DNA from: Dentipellis sp. KUC8613
Lineage: Eukaryota > Basidiomycota > Agaricomycetes > Russulales > Hericiaceae
Length of the DNA stretch: 64,000 nt
NCBI GenBank assembly: GCA_002286715.1
Contig: NSJX01000010.1
Span: 413,244 to 477,243, forward strand
Direction: 5' to 3'
The notes under the pieces are model-generated. The model saw only the letters and a list, made by a program, of their open reading frames with translations. It was not told the origin of the DNA and made no database searches. The position numbers and the translations under genes were made by a program. Positions 46,879 through 58,829 of the stretch are shown in pieces (positions within the stretch are counted from its first letter, which is position 1; the number at the start of each line of letters is the position of its first letter).

Positions 46879-48264
46879 ATGTCTTCCCGAAATACGCTGG
46901 TCAGAACGGCCAACCGCATCTATGCGGCACTCGTCGCTGCCGTCGGACGACTGGACAAGTCGCTGTCCCCGCGGGACACCATTCGTCGTCTCCAGAACCA
47001 CTCATTTACCCTTTCCGACACCATCTATCTCTTCCACATAGCTCTCGCCACCTTCTGGATAACGCTCATGCAATCTCCCGGATTCCCCCTGAAGCTACTC
47101 ATCCCAGTCCTTTACGCCATCGCCCTCCTAATCCCCTTCACTTCCCAGTTCTTCGTGCCCGCGACGCCCGTATTCGCGTGGCTGCTCACGTACTACTCGT
47201 CTCGATTCATCCCGGATGACAAGAGACCGTCCGTCTCCGTTGCCGTTCTTCCCACTCTAGAGTCCGTGCTTTACGGCGCAAACGTATCTGACATCCTTAC
47301 GCGCTTTACGCATCCTGTCTTGGATGTCATCGCGTGGATTCCATACGGTGTCGGACACTTCACCTTCCCGTTCGTGGTTGCGATCTTCATCTGGCTCTTC
47401 CGTCCCAAGCAAGTCCTGCACCTCTGGGCACGGGTGTTCGGCTACCTCAACCTCGTAGGCGTGATCGTACAGATCCTGTTCCCTTGTGCCGCGCCCTGGT
47501 ACGAAGTGATCTTTGGTTTGACACCCGCAGACTACTCCATGCTCGGCTCACCCGGCGGTCTGCTGCGCATCGACAACATCTTCCATTCGCACGGATACAC
47601 GGTCGCTTTCTCGCACGCGCCCGTCGTCTTCGGCGCCTTCCCGTCCCTGCATTCCGCCTGCGCAACGATCGAGGCGCTCTTCCTCTCCCACTTCTTCCCG
47701 CAGACGACCAAGTACGTGTGGGCCTACGCAGGCACGCTCTACTGGTCCACCATGTACCTCACGCACCACTACCTCATCGACGTCGTCGGCGGTAGTTGCC
47801 TCGCCATCGCGTTCTTCTACGTCTTCCTCCCGGACGAGTTCAAGGGTCCCGCCGCCACGGCTGGCCCAAATGGGTTTCCTGGGTCCAACGGGACCGGGAG
47901 GCTTTCGAAATACGAGATCTACGATCTAGAAGCCCCTCGGCCGCGTCGAGGTGGCGGCGGAATGGATGGAACGGACTATGAGCTGTCGAGCGACGTGTCG
48001 TCGCCGCATGCGTCAGACGAGGAGGACAACATCGCGTACCGGTCGCCGGCACCCGAGACGCCGCGCTCGTCCATGCCGCTCATCGGGAACGAGCGCAAGA
48101 AGCCCCGCACGCAGGCACCGCGCCGCAGCCACAAGCACACCGCCAGTATCGCGAGCCTCATCCGCGCCGACGACCGCGTCGAGGAGGGCTGGAGCCCCAT
48201 CGGGACAGGGTCGTTCATGTTCCCACCGACGCCGACGCAGAACGGGACCCCGAAGGCGCCGTAG
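46879..48264 (+). CDS. AUR1: Inositol phosphorylceramide synthase catalytic subunit
   Basis: A single exon of 461 residues. Several hydrophobic helices (DTIYLFHIALATFWITLM, LLIPVLYAIALLIPF, FTFPFVVAIFIWLF, LNLVGVIVQILFPCAAPWY) surround the lipid phosphate phosphatase-like motifs typical of Aur1: FGAFPSLHSACATIEALF (motif with catalytic His) and YLTHHYLIDVVGGSCLAIA. The hydrophilic C-terminal 130 residues carry Ser/Pro-rich and acidic patches, as in other fungal Aur1 proteins. The enzyme transfers phosphoinositol from phosphatidylinositol to phytoceramide in the Golgi, forming inositol phosphorylceramide and diacylglycerol. It is essential in yeasts and the target of aureobasidin A. Confidence 0.93.
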   Translation: MSSRNTLVRTANRIYAALVAAVGRLDKSLSPRDTIRRLQNHSFTLSDTIYLFHIALATFWITLMQSPGFPLKLLIPVLYAIALLIPFTSQFFVPATPVFAWLLTYYSSRFIPDDKRPSVSVAVLPTLESVLYGANVSDILTRFTHPVLDVIAWIPYGVGHFTFPFVVAIFIWLFRPKQVLHLWARVFGYLNLVGVIVQILFPCAAPWYEVIFGLTPADYSMLGSPGGLLRIDNIFHSHGYTVAFSHAPVVFGAFPSLHSACATIEALFLSHFFPQTTKYVWAYAGTLYWSTMYLTHHYLIDVVGGSCLAIAFFYVFLPDEFKGPAATAGPNGFPGSNGTGRLSKYEIYDLEAPRPRRGGGGMDGTDYELSSDVSSPHASDEEDNIAYRSPAPETPRSSMPLIGNERKKPRTQAPRRSHKHTASIASLIRADDRVEEGWSPIGTGSFMFPPTPTQNGTPKAP

Positions 48265-49718
48265 TGGAGCTCGGAGCTCGGCGGGCGGGGGCGGGAAAAG
48301 GGAGGATGCATGTGTAGCTATCACCATTGGTTTCGTGTTTTCTGTGGATATCCATTCTTTTGCTCGGTGTGCATTTCCTCGCTATTTATTGTGCATCTAG
48401 GCTATTCCGATTTGATACTATCGCTCACAACTACGTATACGTATACTCGACTCTCCTCCCCCGTCCTGTTTCCCCCCGGTCGTCGGTGCGCTGTTTGCAT
48501 CGGTCTCGAATATTTATCATCTGGAATGGTGTAATTGTCGTCCGAGCATCTGTTCATACGTACTGTATGTAGCCTCATCCCATCTCGTTAATTTTTCCAC
48601 CAAGTCTTGTCCGAGAGCCAGGAGGTTGCAGGCAAATTGATAAGATAACCACGTGGCACGGTTGCGGTGTAACTGAGTCCGACTCATCGTGGTGTCGGTG
48701 AGCTTGTGGTCAGCTCTCTCTCTTTTTACCTCCCATGACCTCCTCTACGCTACCCTCACGAGTGAGGACATACCTCCCAAGCTCGAAGAGCGCTGTCAAT
48801 ACCGGAAGATATCAATGACACAAAGCGCCTCTGCTATCCGTTTTCCCGGCATGGGCGTCTGTTGGTCTCTTATTTTGTCATGACTGCGTCTGGCTGCGAG
48901 CCCTCCCCCAGAACGAGGCCGCACTGGTACCGGATAAGTAGCAGATACCGCAGCAGCGACGATGCCATCAGGGTGGGAATTGCCTGTTCTAGAGGTGGTC
49001 TGCAATGTGGTGTGTAGGATCGGAGGTTCTTGTTCCCAGCTGGTGAGCACCGGTCACTATATTCCTGGCGTCGCTTCTATTGACTCGGGATGCCTTGTTC
49101 TAGTATCAGTAACGTCAATTTTCGTGTTGATCCGTGCGCGTGATTTTGGCACGGTGTGCTGCACTTCGATTTGTAGTCTTGCAGCCTGGTAGACATGCTG
49201 CAAGCGACATGCGGTTCATCATCAACTGCGCTACGCCGCAGCACATTCGCGGCATCGCTGGACCAATATCCCGTCAGACAGTCCCGCCTGCAGCCATGCA
49301 GCACTTCGCGACGACAAAAGAGCAGTTGAATATCTCGGTACGGCGCCCGTTTCTTTTGTCTTTCCTCGACAACGAACTGCCCGCGTGACCGTTGATTGTC
49401 GATGAAAGACAAAGCACTCGAACCATGTACATAACACGATAATGATCTCCCTGTCCACTTAGCAATAACGCGCAGGCTTCGACCTCCCGCAGACAAAAGC
49501 ACTGCGCCGTATGCCTTCTTCTTTCAGACCCGGGCGCCTAACCACGCCGGCGCGGAGCCGCAACACATATACTTAAGGGAGCACAACCGCAGTCGCCCCC
49601 ACTCCCTAGTGGCACCCACATCCATCCACACATTCACACAACATACCATCCTTCTATACCCATCCCGAATTACTCTATCATCAGATTGACGCTGTGACTT
49701 GACCTCGAATAGGCAACA
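48265..49718. other. Intergenic 1.45 kb between AUR1 and the Argonaute gene
   Basis: I find no gene with support. T-rich sequence to about 48600 is probably AUR1 3' untranslated region. Frames near 49130-49390 on either strand lack motifs and splice-linked partners. The last 150 bases before 49719 are C/A-rich and look like a leader. Confidence 0.45.
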
Positions 49719-52700
49719 ATGAGCAACAGGGGATACGATCGCGGGCGAGGCGGCGGGCGAGGCGGCGGTGGTGGCGGCGGCAGCAGAGGTGGCAGCGGGC
49801 GCGGTAGTCCCGCACCCGGCGGGGGCCCCAGAGGCGGCGGAGGTAGAGGCGGCGGCTATCGCGGCGGGGGTGGTGGCGGAGATTATCGTGGAGGAGGAGC
49901 TCGTGGTGGAGGTGGAGGCGGGGGCGGTCGTGGCGGTTACAATGGCCCGCCCGTGTACAATCCGGGTCCCGCCCGAGTCGACGATGCGAGGATGAGGGCG
50001 GCGGACACTATGGTCCAACAGCTCCAGCGCACCAACACAGGCCCCGAGCGGCCAGTGCGTCCTGGGTTCGGCACACTCGGTCGCGCAATCGTGGTGCGCG
50101 CCAACTTCTTCGCCATGGACGTCTCGAAGGATACGTACTTCGAGTACGACGTGGAGATCTCGCCGGAGCCCAAGTCGCAGAAGGCGCGTGTGAGCCGCCG
50201 GATCCTGGAGCTCTTCGAGCAGGGTGCGGGCAGCGCGTACAGCGCGTTTATCGTTCACGACGGGAGCAAGCGACTCGTCGCCGCGAAGAAGCTCCCGCAA
50301 CCGATCGTCGGAGAGGTGAAGTACTTCGAAGATGGCGATGCCAATGCCCAGGCAAATCCGGACAAATATACGGTCACTGTGAAGTACCTGCGCGATCTTC
50401 CTCTGGGTCCGCTGAGGAAGTATGTGCCTCACACTTTCCAGTGCTATGTCTGCTTATCTGACACTACTGTGTGTAGATATCTGATCGGCCAAAGGAACAA
50501 CCCGAGTGAAGAAGTCGACCCACTCATCTCTGCTCTCAATCTTGTCATGCAGAAGTATGCTGCACAGTTAGGATTCCGGTTCGGCAAGGGGCGTCATTTC
50601 TTCGACGACGAAGAAAAACGACAGATCGGACCACGCCTTTTTGCGCACATGGGCTTCTTTGCTTCCGTCCGACCGGTTTATGGGCAACTCATGGTCAATG
50701 TCAACGTCTGTATGGCGGCGTTCCATCAACCGGGAAACCTCGCGGATGCTTTGCGCAATTTCAACATAGCATCTTTAGGCGCAGATCCCCGCTCACTAAT
50801 GGCAAAGGTGAAGATAGCAACCACGCACTTGGGATACAAACGCGTGAAGACCATCAAACGGGTTGTGCCAAACAAGACGGCGCGCACGCAGATGTTCAAT
50901 TGCGAGGAGTTCGGTGGCATGATTAGCGTGGAGGATTTCTTCAAGAGGAGTGCGTATATTATCCCAGCGAGCCATTCACCTCACTGACTCTAGAGCCTTT
51001 TTTTTGCCAGAGCATAGAATTACGCTGCGCCACCCGGACCTTCCTATCATAGACATCGGCGGCCCCTCGAAGTCGACATGGATCCCCGCGGAGCTCTGCA
51101 CCATTCAAGCTGGCGAGCCTTACTTTAGCAAGCTTAGCCCGACGGAGACCTCTGAGATGCTGAGAGCTGCCAATCGTAAGCCAGCGCATAACGCGACACT
51201 CATCGTCAATCGTGGGCTTGGCAAACTCGGCTACACACCCGGCACCCCGAGCGTGCTCGGTGCATTCGGCGTCTCGGTTTCCAATGAGATGACGGTCCTT
51301 CCTGCCCGCGAGCTGCCACCGCCGAGCGTCGACTACAGGCAGGGCAGGCCGAACGTGGCGAATGGGAGCTGGAATATCCTTAACGTCAAGTTCCACGCTG
51401 GCGGGAATCTTTCAAATTGGAAGGTTATGATAGTGCGGGATGGCGGACGAGATGCATTCCAGGGCCCAGGTGATCCGCAATTGACGGGCCTACTGAAGGC
51501 ATTTGCAGCCAAGTGCGGAAATAGCGGCATGCAGGTGCCTTCAGGCCCCCCTCAGATCGTCCCGACGGCGCAGTTGCCACCTCCACATCAGGATCCCAGC
51601 CGGCTACGCGCGATTCGGCTGGTGGAGGAAACGATGCAGACACTTGCAGGCGGCCAGAAGCCGAGCATCATCTTGGTCTTGCTCTCCCAGCGCGACGACT
51701 TCATATATCCGGCCGTGAAGCGGCTCGCGGCGGTCAAGTTTGGCGTGCACACACAGTGCATGCTTTTGTCCAATGCGCTGAAGGATCCGAACAAGCAGGA
51801 CCAGTACCTCTCGAATGTTGCTCTCAAGGTCAACACGAAACTTGGAGGTATCAATCATCGCATCGACAAGCAGGCTATGCAGTGGCTCACGCAGAAGCCG
51901 ACGATGATGGTTGGGATCGACGTGACGCACCCGGGCCCGAGTAGTGCTGCTGGCACACCATCTATTGCAGCCGTTGTCGCAAGCGTGGACAACGAGTTCG
52001 TGCAGTTCCCGGCGAGTCTGAGACTGCAAAAGTCGAAACAGGAGGTATGTATCCGAGCTGCTGTTGTATAGTCGTGACTTCAACTTCTTTCTGCAGGGTA
52101 TCGCGGAGCTGAAGGAGATGATGCTCGAGCGTCTTGTGACGTTCCGGAAGCGCAGCAAGGTCTTGCCGCAACGTATTTTCGTCTTCCGTGATGGTGTCTC
52201 GGAGGTATGCAGCGATCTCCTTTCCTGTTTGATCGCATTGCTCATCGACTTCTTCAGGGTCAGTACGATAAGGTGCTCAACGATGAACTGCCCCAGATCT
52301 TCGCTGCTTTCAAGTCCATCGATCCCAAGAACCCCAAGTACCGGCCGACGCTGAGCATCGTCATCTGCGGGAAGCGACACCACGCGCGCTCGTTTGCCAC
52401 GGACGAGCAGAACACGGACAGGAGCACCAACACGAAGCCGGGGACCGTCGTCGACCGGGGCATCACGGCCGTGTTCGACTTCGACTTCTATCTGCAAGCG
52501 CACATGGGGCTGCAGGGCACCGTGCGGTCAACGCACTATGTCGTGATCTACGACGAGAACAAGCTCGATGCGAACACTGTGCAGCAGGGCGTGCACACCG
52601 CAAGCTATCTCTACGCGCGTGCGACCAAGGCTGTCAGTCTGATCCCGCCAGCGTACTATGCGGATATCGTGTGCGAGCAGGCGCGGTACTGGCTACACGG

Positions 52701-52896
52701 GTTTCTGAACCAGTGGGACGACTCGTCGTCCTCAGGCGTACCGAGCACGGCGGGGACCGGGCGGAGGGGCGCGGCTGGGTCACAGGCAGCAAGGCAGGCC
52801 AGGGAGGCAGGCGAACAGCGCATATATGAAGCTGCGCAGAAGATGTGGGCCGGGGGCCTGCATGACAACTTGAAGGACAGCATGTTCTATCTCTGA
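49719..52896 (+). CDS. Argonaute protein (QDE-2-like)
   Basis: A gene of about 940 residues with small introns near 50420-50476, 50952-51011, 52046-52096 and 52205-52258. An N-terminal RGG/Gly-rich tail of about 75 residues (GRGGGRGGGGGGG) is followed by the N domain (PGFGTLGRAIVVRANFFAMD), PAZ region (FFKRKHRITLRHPDLPIIDIG across an intron, TEMSEMLR-like TETSEMLRAANRKP), MID (PSIILVLLSQRDDFIYPAVK) and PIWI. Slicer residues are present: Asp in MVGIDVTHPGP, Glu in LQKSKQE, Asp in VFRDGVSEGQY and a fourth Asp in PPAYYADIVC. The DEDD form is seen in other fungal Argonautes, so slicing is plausible. The C-terminus DNLKDSMFYL is the usual buried end. It should carry small RNAs in quelling-type silencing. 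Confidence 0.93.
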
Positions 52897-52969
52897 TCTA
52901 TCTGCTTCCATGCGCTATCGCGATCGTGTGTACGATATATATTCTTGTTCTTACTTCCTCGTTTTGTTG

Positions 52970-55490
52970 TTGTTGTTTTGTATACGCTACGGTATGTGTT
53001 TGCAACATGGATATGACTGGTCGTTCTGTGTATATCTAGTTAGTAATCATACGGATCTTGATTCGATTTTGAACACTGCGCACTGGATTCTTAGGGCGAA
53101 CAGTCCTCGTCACAGAAAAAAAACATCATCCGAAACGTTGAGAAATAAATGCAATAAGTGACAGCAGTGTCCGAATTTTCATAACCTAATAGATCTAACA
53201 AGCAGCGAGAGAAATAACATGGCCAGTCATTGCCACTGTCACAACCCAGCCGCTGCCTTAAGCTTCGTGTAAACGGGCGTGCCCGCTCCGGAGATCTGTC
53301 GCGCGTGGTCAGTGATATTTGTAGATGCATGGACAAAGTCTACACACCGGGTCCCATCCTTTAGTCGCGGTGAAGCCGTCACTGTTGCATCCGGGGTTAG
53401 AGCCTGATAGATGGCAGAAAAATCAGTTCTTCTCGCTCTGCAAGGAAGATCGCAGCACAAAGACCTACCGCTGACGATGTCCGTGAATGCGTCCTGGTTC
53501 GCGTAGATGAAGGGGTTCAAGAACCCAAGAGGACTCTTACCAGCGGCAATGAGCTCTGCGTTGAGCAAAGAGATCACGCTCGCGACAATGGGAGTCGACA
53601 AGCTTGTCCCGACGCCAGTCTGCAAGCTTCCATTTCGAACCTCCACGAAGTCCATCCTCGCCGACACATCTGGGTAGCCGCGGTTTGACAAGTTGAAGCG
53701 ACCGGTCGAGTAATTCGCGGGAATGCTCTGCGAGAACGAAGCGATAGAGGAAGTTTGCCATGATGGGGCAGGGAAGTAGACCGAGAATCCACCACCGGTC
53801 GAGTTCCAGGCGACCTCAGGGCCTTGGCCAATGGTTCCACCAACTCCGGTAACGCTGTTTCGGGACGTTTAAATAAAGAATTGCACGAAGATGAAGGGAA
53901 AACGTACTACGGGCACGAGGCAGGGAACTCCGTGACGAATCTGCGGCACATGGACGAGTTTTCACCACCCAAAACACCAGCGTCTCCGGATGCAACCAAG
54001 ACGGAGATACCACGGGCTGCGAGCTGGGAGAAGCCATTGCAGAGAGAGCTTCGAGATTTAAAAAAAAAATACGGCAGCTCAGGGAAAGCGTCACGTATTA
54101 GAACTCTAGTGCTCACGTCAAAGTCGCTTCGTCGCTGAAGGCCTCAGGCAAAGTGTAGCTTATGCTCAAGACTTGAGGAAGATCTGTGTCGTTAAGGGTC
54201 ACGCTGAGGAACTCTTGGAGATCTGTAAATAAGTCTCCTCCGCCGTTCTCGCCGACGTCTATGAAGGTAACAGGCACGGTCGGCGACACAAGACTGACGG
54301 TCCATTGGATGTCAAGGCTCTTGAAAGCCATTGTCAATACGGTGTAGCATACAAACAAACACGTCTGAACAGACTTACGCCTTCAAGACCGGGGTTGCTC
54401 TGATCATTCACGGCACCCTCGGAGAGCTCTGTAGAGAAATTCGTGGATGACGGCAGGTCAGGGCGATATTTCGCCAAGAATGCCTACGACGCAACAATGA
54501 GCGGACGTAATACGGCATCCTGCGTAACATACCTTCAAATCAGAATAGCTTGCCGATTCACCTACAAAAGCAGCAACACCGAGACGACTCGTCGTTTGTG
54601 CGGGAATATTGGATGGAATGCTGTAGAGGCTCTGTGCGCACGGAGGCGTGAACGGTGTCGAGCAAGACGTTTCGGTGTCTTCGGCCCTCTTGGACTTGAA
54701 CGCAGTGACTTGAGAGTTCTTATGCGGGGAAGGGAATCTATGTTTCGACGGGTATTAGGTATCGCAGAGGACGTAGGATGGGATGGACTGACTGAGTAGT
54801 AGGATACACCGTGAGCACGTGGGACTTCAGGTCCGCCGGAATCGAATAGGACAGAGTACGGATGGTCTTCACCCCCGTTTGCTGGTCCGTAAAGATCGAA
54901 TAATCAGCGTCCAGAAGCGCGTTCGCCTGCTTAACGGTCAGGCTGACGGCCCGGACATCTCCTGCGGGAGAAGAGGACGTCGACGTCAAGTTATGCGAAG
55001 AAAGCCACTCGTTCACGGCTTGAACGCTGTCCGGAGAGGGCGCAACGAGCTTCTCCACCTACAATATTACTGTAAGCTACAATCGGAACTGTGAGACGCA
55101 GGAAATCTCTGACCTCTTCCTTGGACAAATGCTGCCCGTATTCAGCATTTCCCGGAGTGCTGACGTCGGCGACCTTCTGGTGCAGGGTCGACACGTCGTT
55201 CTGAGTGAGCGCGAACTTCAAGTTCAGAACCTGATCGTCAGGCGCAGCACCGCCCTGGACATAGCTGCCTGGGGCCGTTGCACGTCGGTGGTGAACATGC
55301 ATCGTCCGTGCATGATGGGGGGACGCCCCCACCAGCGATGCGAGAGCAGCCCCGACGAGGTAGAGCCTGAGCATGACAATGAGGGAAGGAGGGCAAGGAA
55401 GGGTGTCAATGCACTGAATGTTCGACCACGCTGAAGCTGCGATTTTAAGCAGTCGAGCCACGAGAAGTTTGATGGCCCCGGGCCTACGAC
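52970..55490. repeat. Tandem duplication unit 1 (S53 gene with flanks)
   Basis: This block is matched by 56330-58527 plus 63725-64000 (unit 2, interrupted by the copia element). Matching extends past the gene into the Argonaute 3' flank (shared core CAACATGGATATGA) on one side and about 110 bases upstream of the start codon on the other. That places the ancestral single gene convergent with the Argonaute gene. Confidence 0.85.
53239..55374 (-). CDS. Secreted sedolisin / tripeptidyl peptidase (peptidase S53), intact copy
   Basis: A multi-exon gene. Signal peptide MLRLYLVGAALASLVGAS, then the S53 activation domain (VLNLKFALTQNDVSTLHQKV, YGQHLSKEE, AVNEWLSSHNL, ANALLDADYSIF). The catalytic domain has NDQSNPGLEG followed by LDIQWTVSLVSP (Glu and Asp of the E-D-S triad), VLVASGDAGVLGG (oxyanion Asp), NRGYPDVSARMDF and GVGTSLSTPIVASV with the nucleophile Ser. 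The calcium-site region is FTDIVSGSNPGCN with GWDPISGAGTP, and the last exon ends KLKAAAGL. It should be secreted as a zymogen and remove tripeptides or cut internally at acid pH. The end of the gene is convergent with the Argonaute gene. Confidence 0.88.
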
Positions 55491-56329
55491 GGCATAATAA
55501 TGTTTTCGTACATCAGAGAACCTGCTGGATAGACATCGCCTAGGCGGATGCACCGCCGTGCATGGAACGCCGTACACATCCAGCCTGTGGGAGACACGCG
55601 GGTATAGTCGACTCGACCCGAAGGAAACAAGGTGCCTTCTTTACTGTTACTTTTGGGAATTGAGGTAGGGATCTTGTTGGATTCGTGATGTAGATTCGGT
55701 GGCTAATAGCCGTGAGTGTAACGTGTGGACAAAAAAAAGGTAACATAAAGAAGTGCAAAAGCACGGACCTGCAGATCATTTTCTCGCACGGACAAGCCCG
55801 CCCGCTCGTGTACACGAGCACTGTCAAGCTAATGGTGATGGAAGCCTCTAATGGGACTGCAACCGCAAGGCTACGACAATAGATGCTGTGATGGGAAAGA
55901 TGGAGGTTGCGAAGTATCGGACGATCCTCCCAGCATGTCTTTCCCGTCGTCCAAAGATCGCTAGAAAAAGTCTCGACCTTTGTTCAACAGCAGATAGAAC
56001 TTACTGTTGGAGAACCTATACAGTGCTCGGTGGACTCTCATTGGGCGGGTTACACTCTCGACCGCTCGGGTTCATCAGCAAAACTGACCGCGCTTGCTAG
56101 CACATCGCCGATCTTTCAAGGGGCTCCAAGGGGCTCCAAGGAGGTTTCAAGAGCTTGCAAGCTCTTGAGAGATCGTCGATGTGCTAACAAGCACGGTCAG
56201 TTTTGCTGATGTTTAATCTAGATGGTTGTGCCGATCGACAGCACGTGCTCCCTTCGATGCAACAGTGCCAGTGGCTTCTTGAAGTTCTTCTCATGGAGGC
56301 AGTGATACTATCGTCGTCGTTGTCGTCGC
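55491..56329. other. Spacer between the two S53 copies
   Basis: No gene seen. It is not part of the duplicated unit, apart from its borders, and contains the 139 bp foldback element listed separately. Confidence 0.5.
56073..56211. repeat. Foldback element, 139 bp with long terminal inverted repeats (MITE-like)
   Basis: The left arm CATCAGCAAAACTGACCG, continuing GCTTG.TAGCACATCG, is repeated inverted at the right end with few mismatches (about 40 paired bases). The middle holds a tandem direct repeat (AAGGGGCTCC twice) and a second palindrome (AGAGCTTGCAAGCTCT). There is no coding capacity. I see no clear target duplication. It could be a non-autonomous DNA element or the template of a hairpin RNA. 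Confidence 0.7.
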
Positions 56330-58522
56330 TGTTTTTTTTTGTGTATGCTTAGACTACGCTTTGTGTTCGCAACATGGATATGATTTGTCGTTCTGTGTAG
56401 TTCGATTCTCAATGCCCGTTAAAATGAACAGTCCTCGTCACACACAAAAAAGATCATCCGAAACGTTGGAAATAAATGCAATGAGTAACATCAGTGTCCG
56501 AATTTCTAACCTAATAGACAAGTAGCGAGAGAAATAATGTGACCAGTCGCTGCAACTATCACAACCCAGCCGCTGCTTTAAGCTTCGTGTAGACGGGCGT
56601 GCCCACTCCGGTGATCTGTCGCGCGTGGTCAGTGACATTTGTAGATGCATGGACAATGTCTACACACCGGGTCCCATCCTTTGGTCGCGGTGAAGCCATC
56701 ACTGTTGCATCCGGGATTAGAACCTGATAGATGGCAGAAAATCAGTTTTTCTCGCCCTGCAAGGAAGATCGCAGCACAAAGACTTACCGCTGACAATGTC
56801 CGTGAATGCGTCCTGGTTCGCGTAGATGAAGGGGTTCAAGAACCCAAGAGGACTCTTACCAGCTGCAATGAGCTCTGCGTTGAGTAAGGAGATCACGCTC
56901 GCGACAATGGGAGTCGACAAGCTTGTCCCGACGCCAGTCTGCAAGCTTCCGTTCAAAACCTCCACGAAATCCATCCTGGCCGACACATCTGGGTAGCCAC
57001 GGTTCGACACGTTGAAGCGCCCGGTCGAGTAGTTCGCAGGGATGCTCTGCATGAACGAAGCGATAGAGGCGGTTTGCCATGATGGGGCAGGGAAATAGAC
57101 CGAGAATCCACCACCGGAGGAGTTCCAGGCGACCTCGGGGCCTTGACCAATCGTTCCACCGACTCCAGTAACGCTGTTCAGAGTCGCTCAGATAAAGAAT
57201 CACACGAAGATGCAGAGGGAAAACATACTATGGGCATGAGGCAGGGAACTCCGTAATAAACCTGTGGCACATGGACGGATCTTCACCTCCCAAAACACCA
57301 GCGTCTCCAGATGCGACCAGGACAGAGACACCGCGAGCAGCGAGCTGGGAGAAGCCGTTACAGATGGATCTAAAGAAAATGGCGATTCAGTAGAAGCGCC
57401 TCCAACTAGAACTCTAACGCCCACGTTAAAGTCGCTTGGTCGCTAAAGGCCTCAGGGACGGCGTAGCTTATGCTCATGACTTGAGGGGGGTTCGTGTCGT
57501 TGAGCGTCGCGCTGAGGAACTCTTGGATGTCGGTAAAGAAGTCTCCTCCGCCGTTATCGCCAATATCGATGAAGGTGACGGGCACAGTCGGGGACACAAG
57601 ACTGAGAGTCCATTGAATGTCAAGGTTCTGGGAATATGATGTAAATATGGGGCAAAGACGAACACAGCACACATGAATAAACGTACACCTTCAAGTCCAG
57701 GATTACTCTGGTCGTTCACGGCACCATCGAAGAGCTCTGTGGAAAAGTTCGTAGATGACGGCAGGTCAGGGCGATATTTCGCCAAGAATGCCTGCGACGT
57801 AACAATTAGCGGACATAACGCGGCATCCTGCGTAACGTACCTTCAAATCAGAATAGCTTGCCGATTCATCTGAGAACGCAGCAACACCGAGCCGACTCGT
57901 CGTTTGTGCGGGAATGTTAGAGGGAATACTGTAGAGGCTCTGTGCGCACGGAGGCGTGAACGGTGTCGAGCAAGACGTTTCGGCATCTTCGGCCCTCTTG
58001 GACTTGAACGCGGTGACTTGAGAGTTCTTACGCGGAGAGGGGAATCTATGTTTCGCCGGGTATTAGGTATCGCAGATGGCGCAGAATGGGATGGACTGAC
58101 TGAGTAGTAGGATACACGGTGAGAACGTGGGACTTCAGGTCCGCCGGAATCGAATAGGACAGAGTACGGATGGTCTTCACCCCTGTTTTCTGGTCCGTAA
58201 AGATCGAATAGTCGGCGTCCAGAAGCGCGTTCGCCTGCTTGACGGTCAGACTGACGGCCCGGACATCTCCCGCGGGAGAAAAGGACGTCGACGTCAAGTT
58301 GTGCGAAGAAAGCCATTCGTTCACGGCTTGAACGCTGTCCGACGAGGGCGCAACGAGCTCCTCCACCTACGATATTTTCCGTGAGCTAGAATCGAAACTG
58401 TAAGATGCGGGAAGCGCCTGACCTCTTCCTTGGACAAATGCTGCCCATAATCAGCATTTCCTGGAGTGCTGACGTCGGCGACCTTCTGGTGCAGGGTTGA
58501 CACGTCGTTCTGAGTGAGCGCG

Positions 58523-58527
58523 AACTT
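58523..58527. repeat. Target-site duplication, left (AACTT)
   Basis: AACTT precedes the left LTR and recurs at 63725-63729 after the right LTR. The intact S53 copy has a single AACTT at the same place (GCGAACTTCAAG), confirming the insertion point. Confidence 0.93.
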
Positions 58528-58818
58528 TGTTTCAGGCTAGAGATACGCAGTATCGCTCAGCGCAGGAAGAAAGACGCTAAATTAAATATATATACCTAGA
58601 GATACGCAGTATCGCTACGGGTTCGTAAGTAAACGGCAACACAATATGAGAATGGGAACCGGCTCACCTCAGCGCAGGAAGAAAGACGCTGAGGTGGGCG
58701 GTATACACGAGGTGCGTACGAGAGGGGCGACACGGAAAAGTCCGTGAAACTGTACATATCCTAACTACACGTTGTACGCTAGTACGAAACTGTCCGTATG
58801 GCGTACTGACCCACAACA
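58528..58818 (-). repeat. Copia 3' LTR (element orientation), 291 bp
   Basis: It carries two copies of TAGAGATACGCAGTATCGCT (58538-58557 and 58597-58616), each with the palindrome GATAC-GCA-GTATC. It also carries two copies of CAGCGCAGGAAGAAAGACGCT (58558 and 58670); the second is framed by CCTCAGCG/CGCTGAGG arms that could fold. These may be promoter elements of the LTR. Confidence 0.93.
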
Positions 58819-58829
58819 CTCCCCCTCAG
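58819..58829 (-). other. Polypurine tract of the copia element
   Basis: CTGAGGGGGAG on the minus strand directly abuts the 3' LTR, the place for plus-strand DNA priming. The TGA stop codon of gag-pol (58826-58828) lies inside it. Confidence 0.85.

Noticed and set aside
51604..52503. 299-codon minus-strand frame across the Argonaute PIWI exon
   Set aside because: Antisense shadow; the plus strand shows conserved slicer motifs.
52660..52690. Loss of slicer activity suspected because His is replaced by Asp
   Set aside because: Asp at the fourth tetrad position occurs in other Argonautes; not evidence of inactivity by itself.
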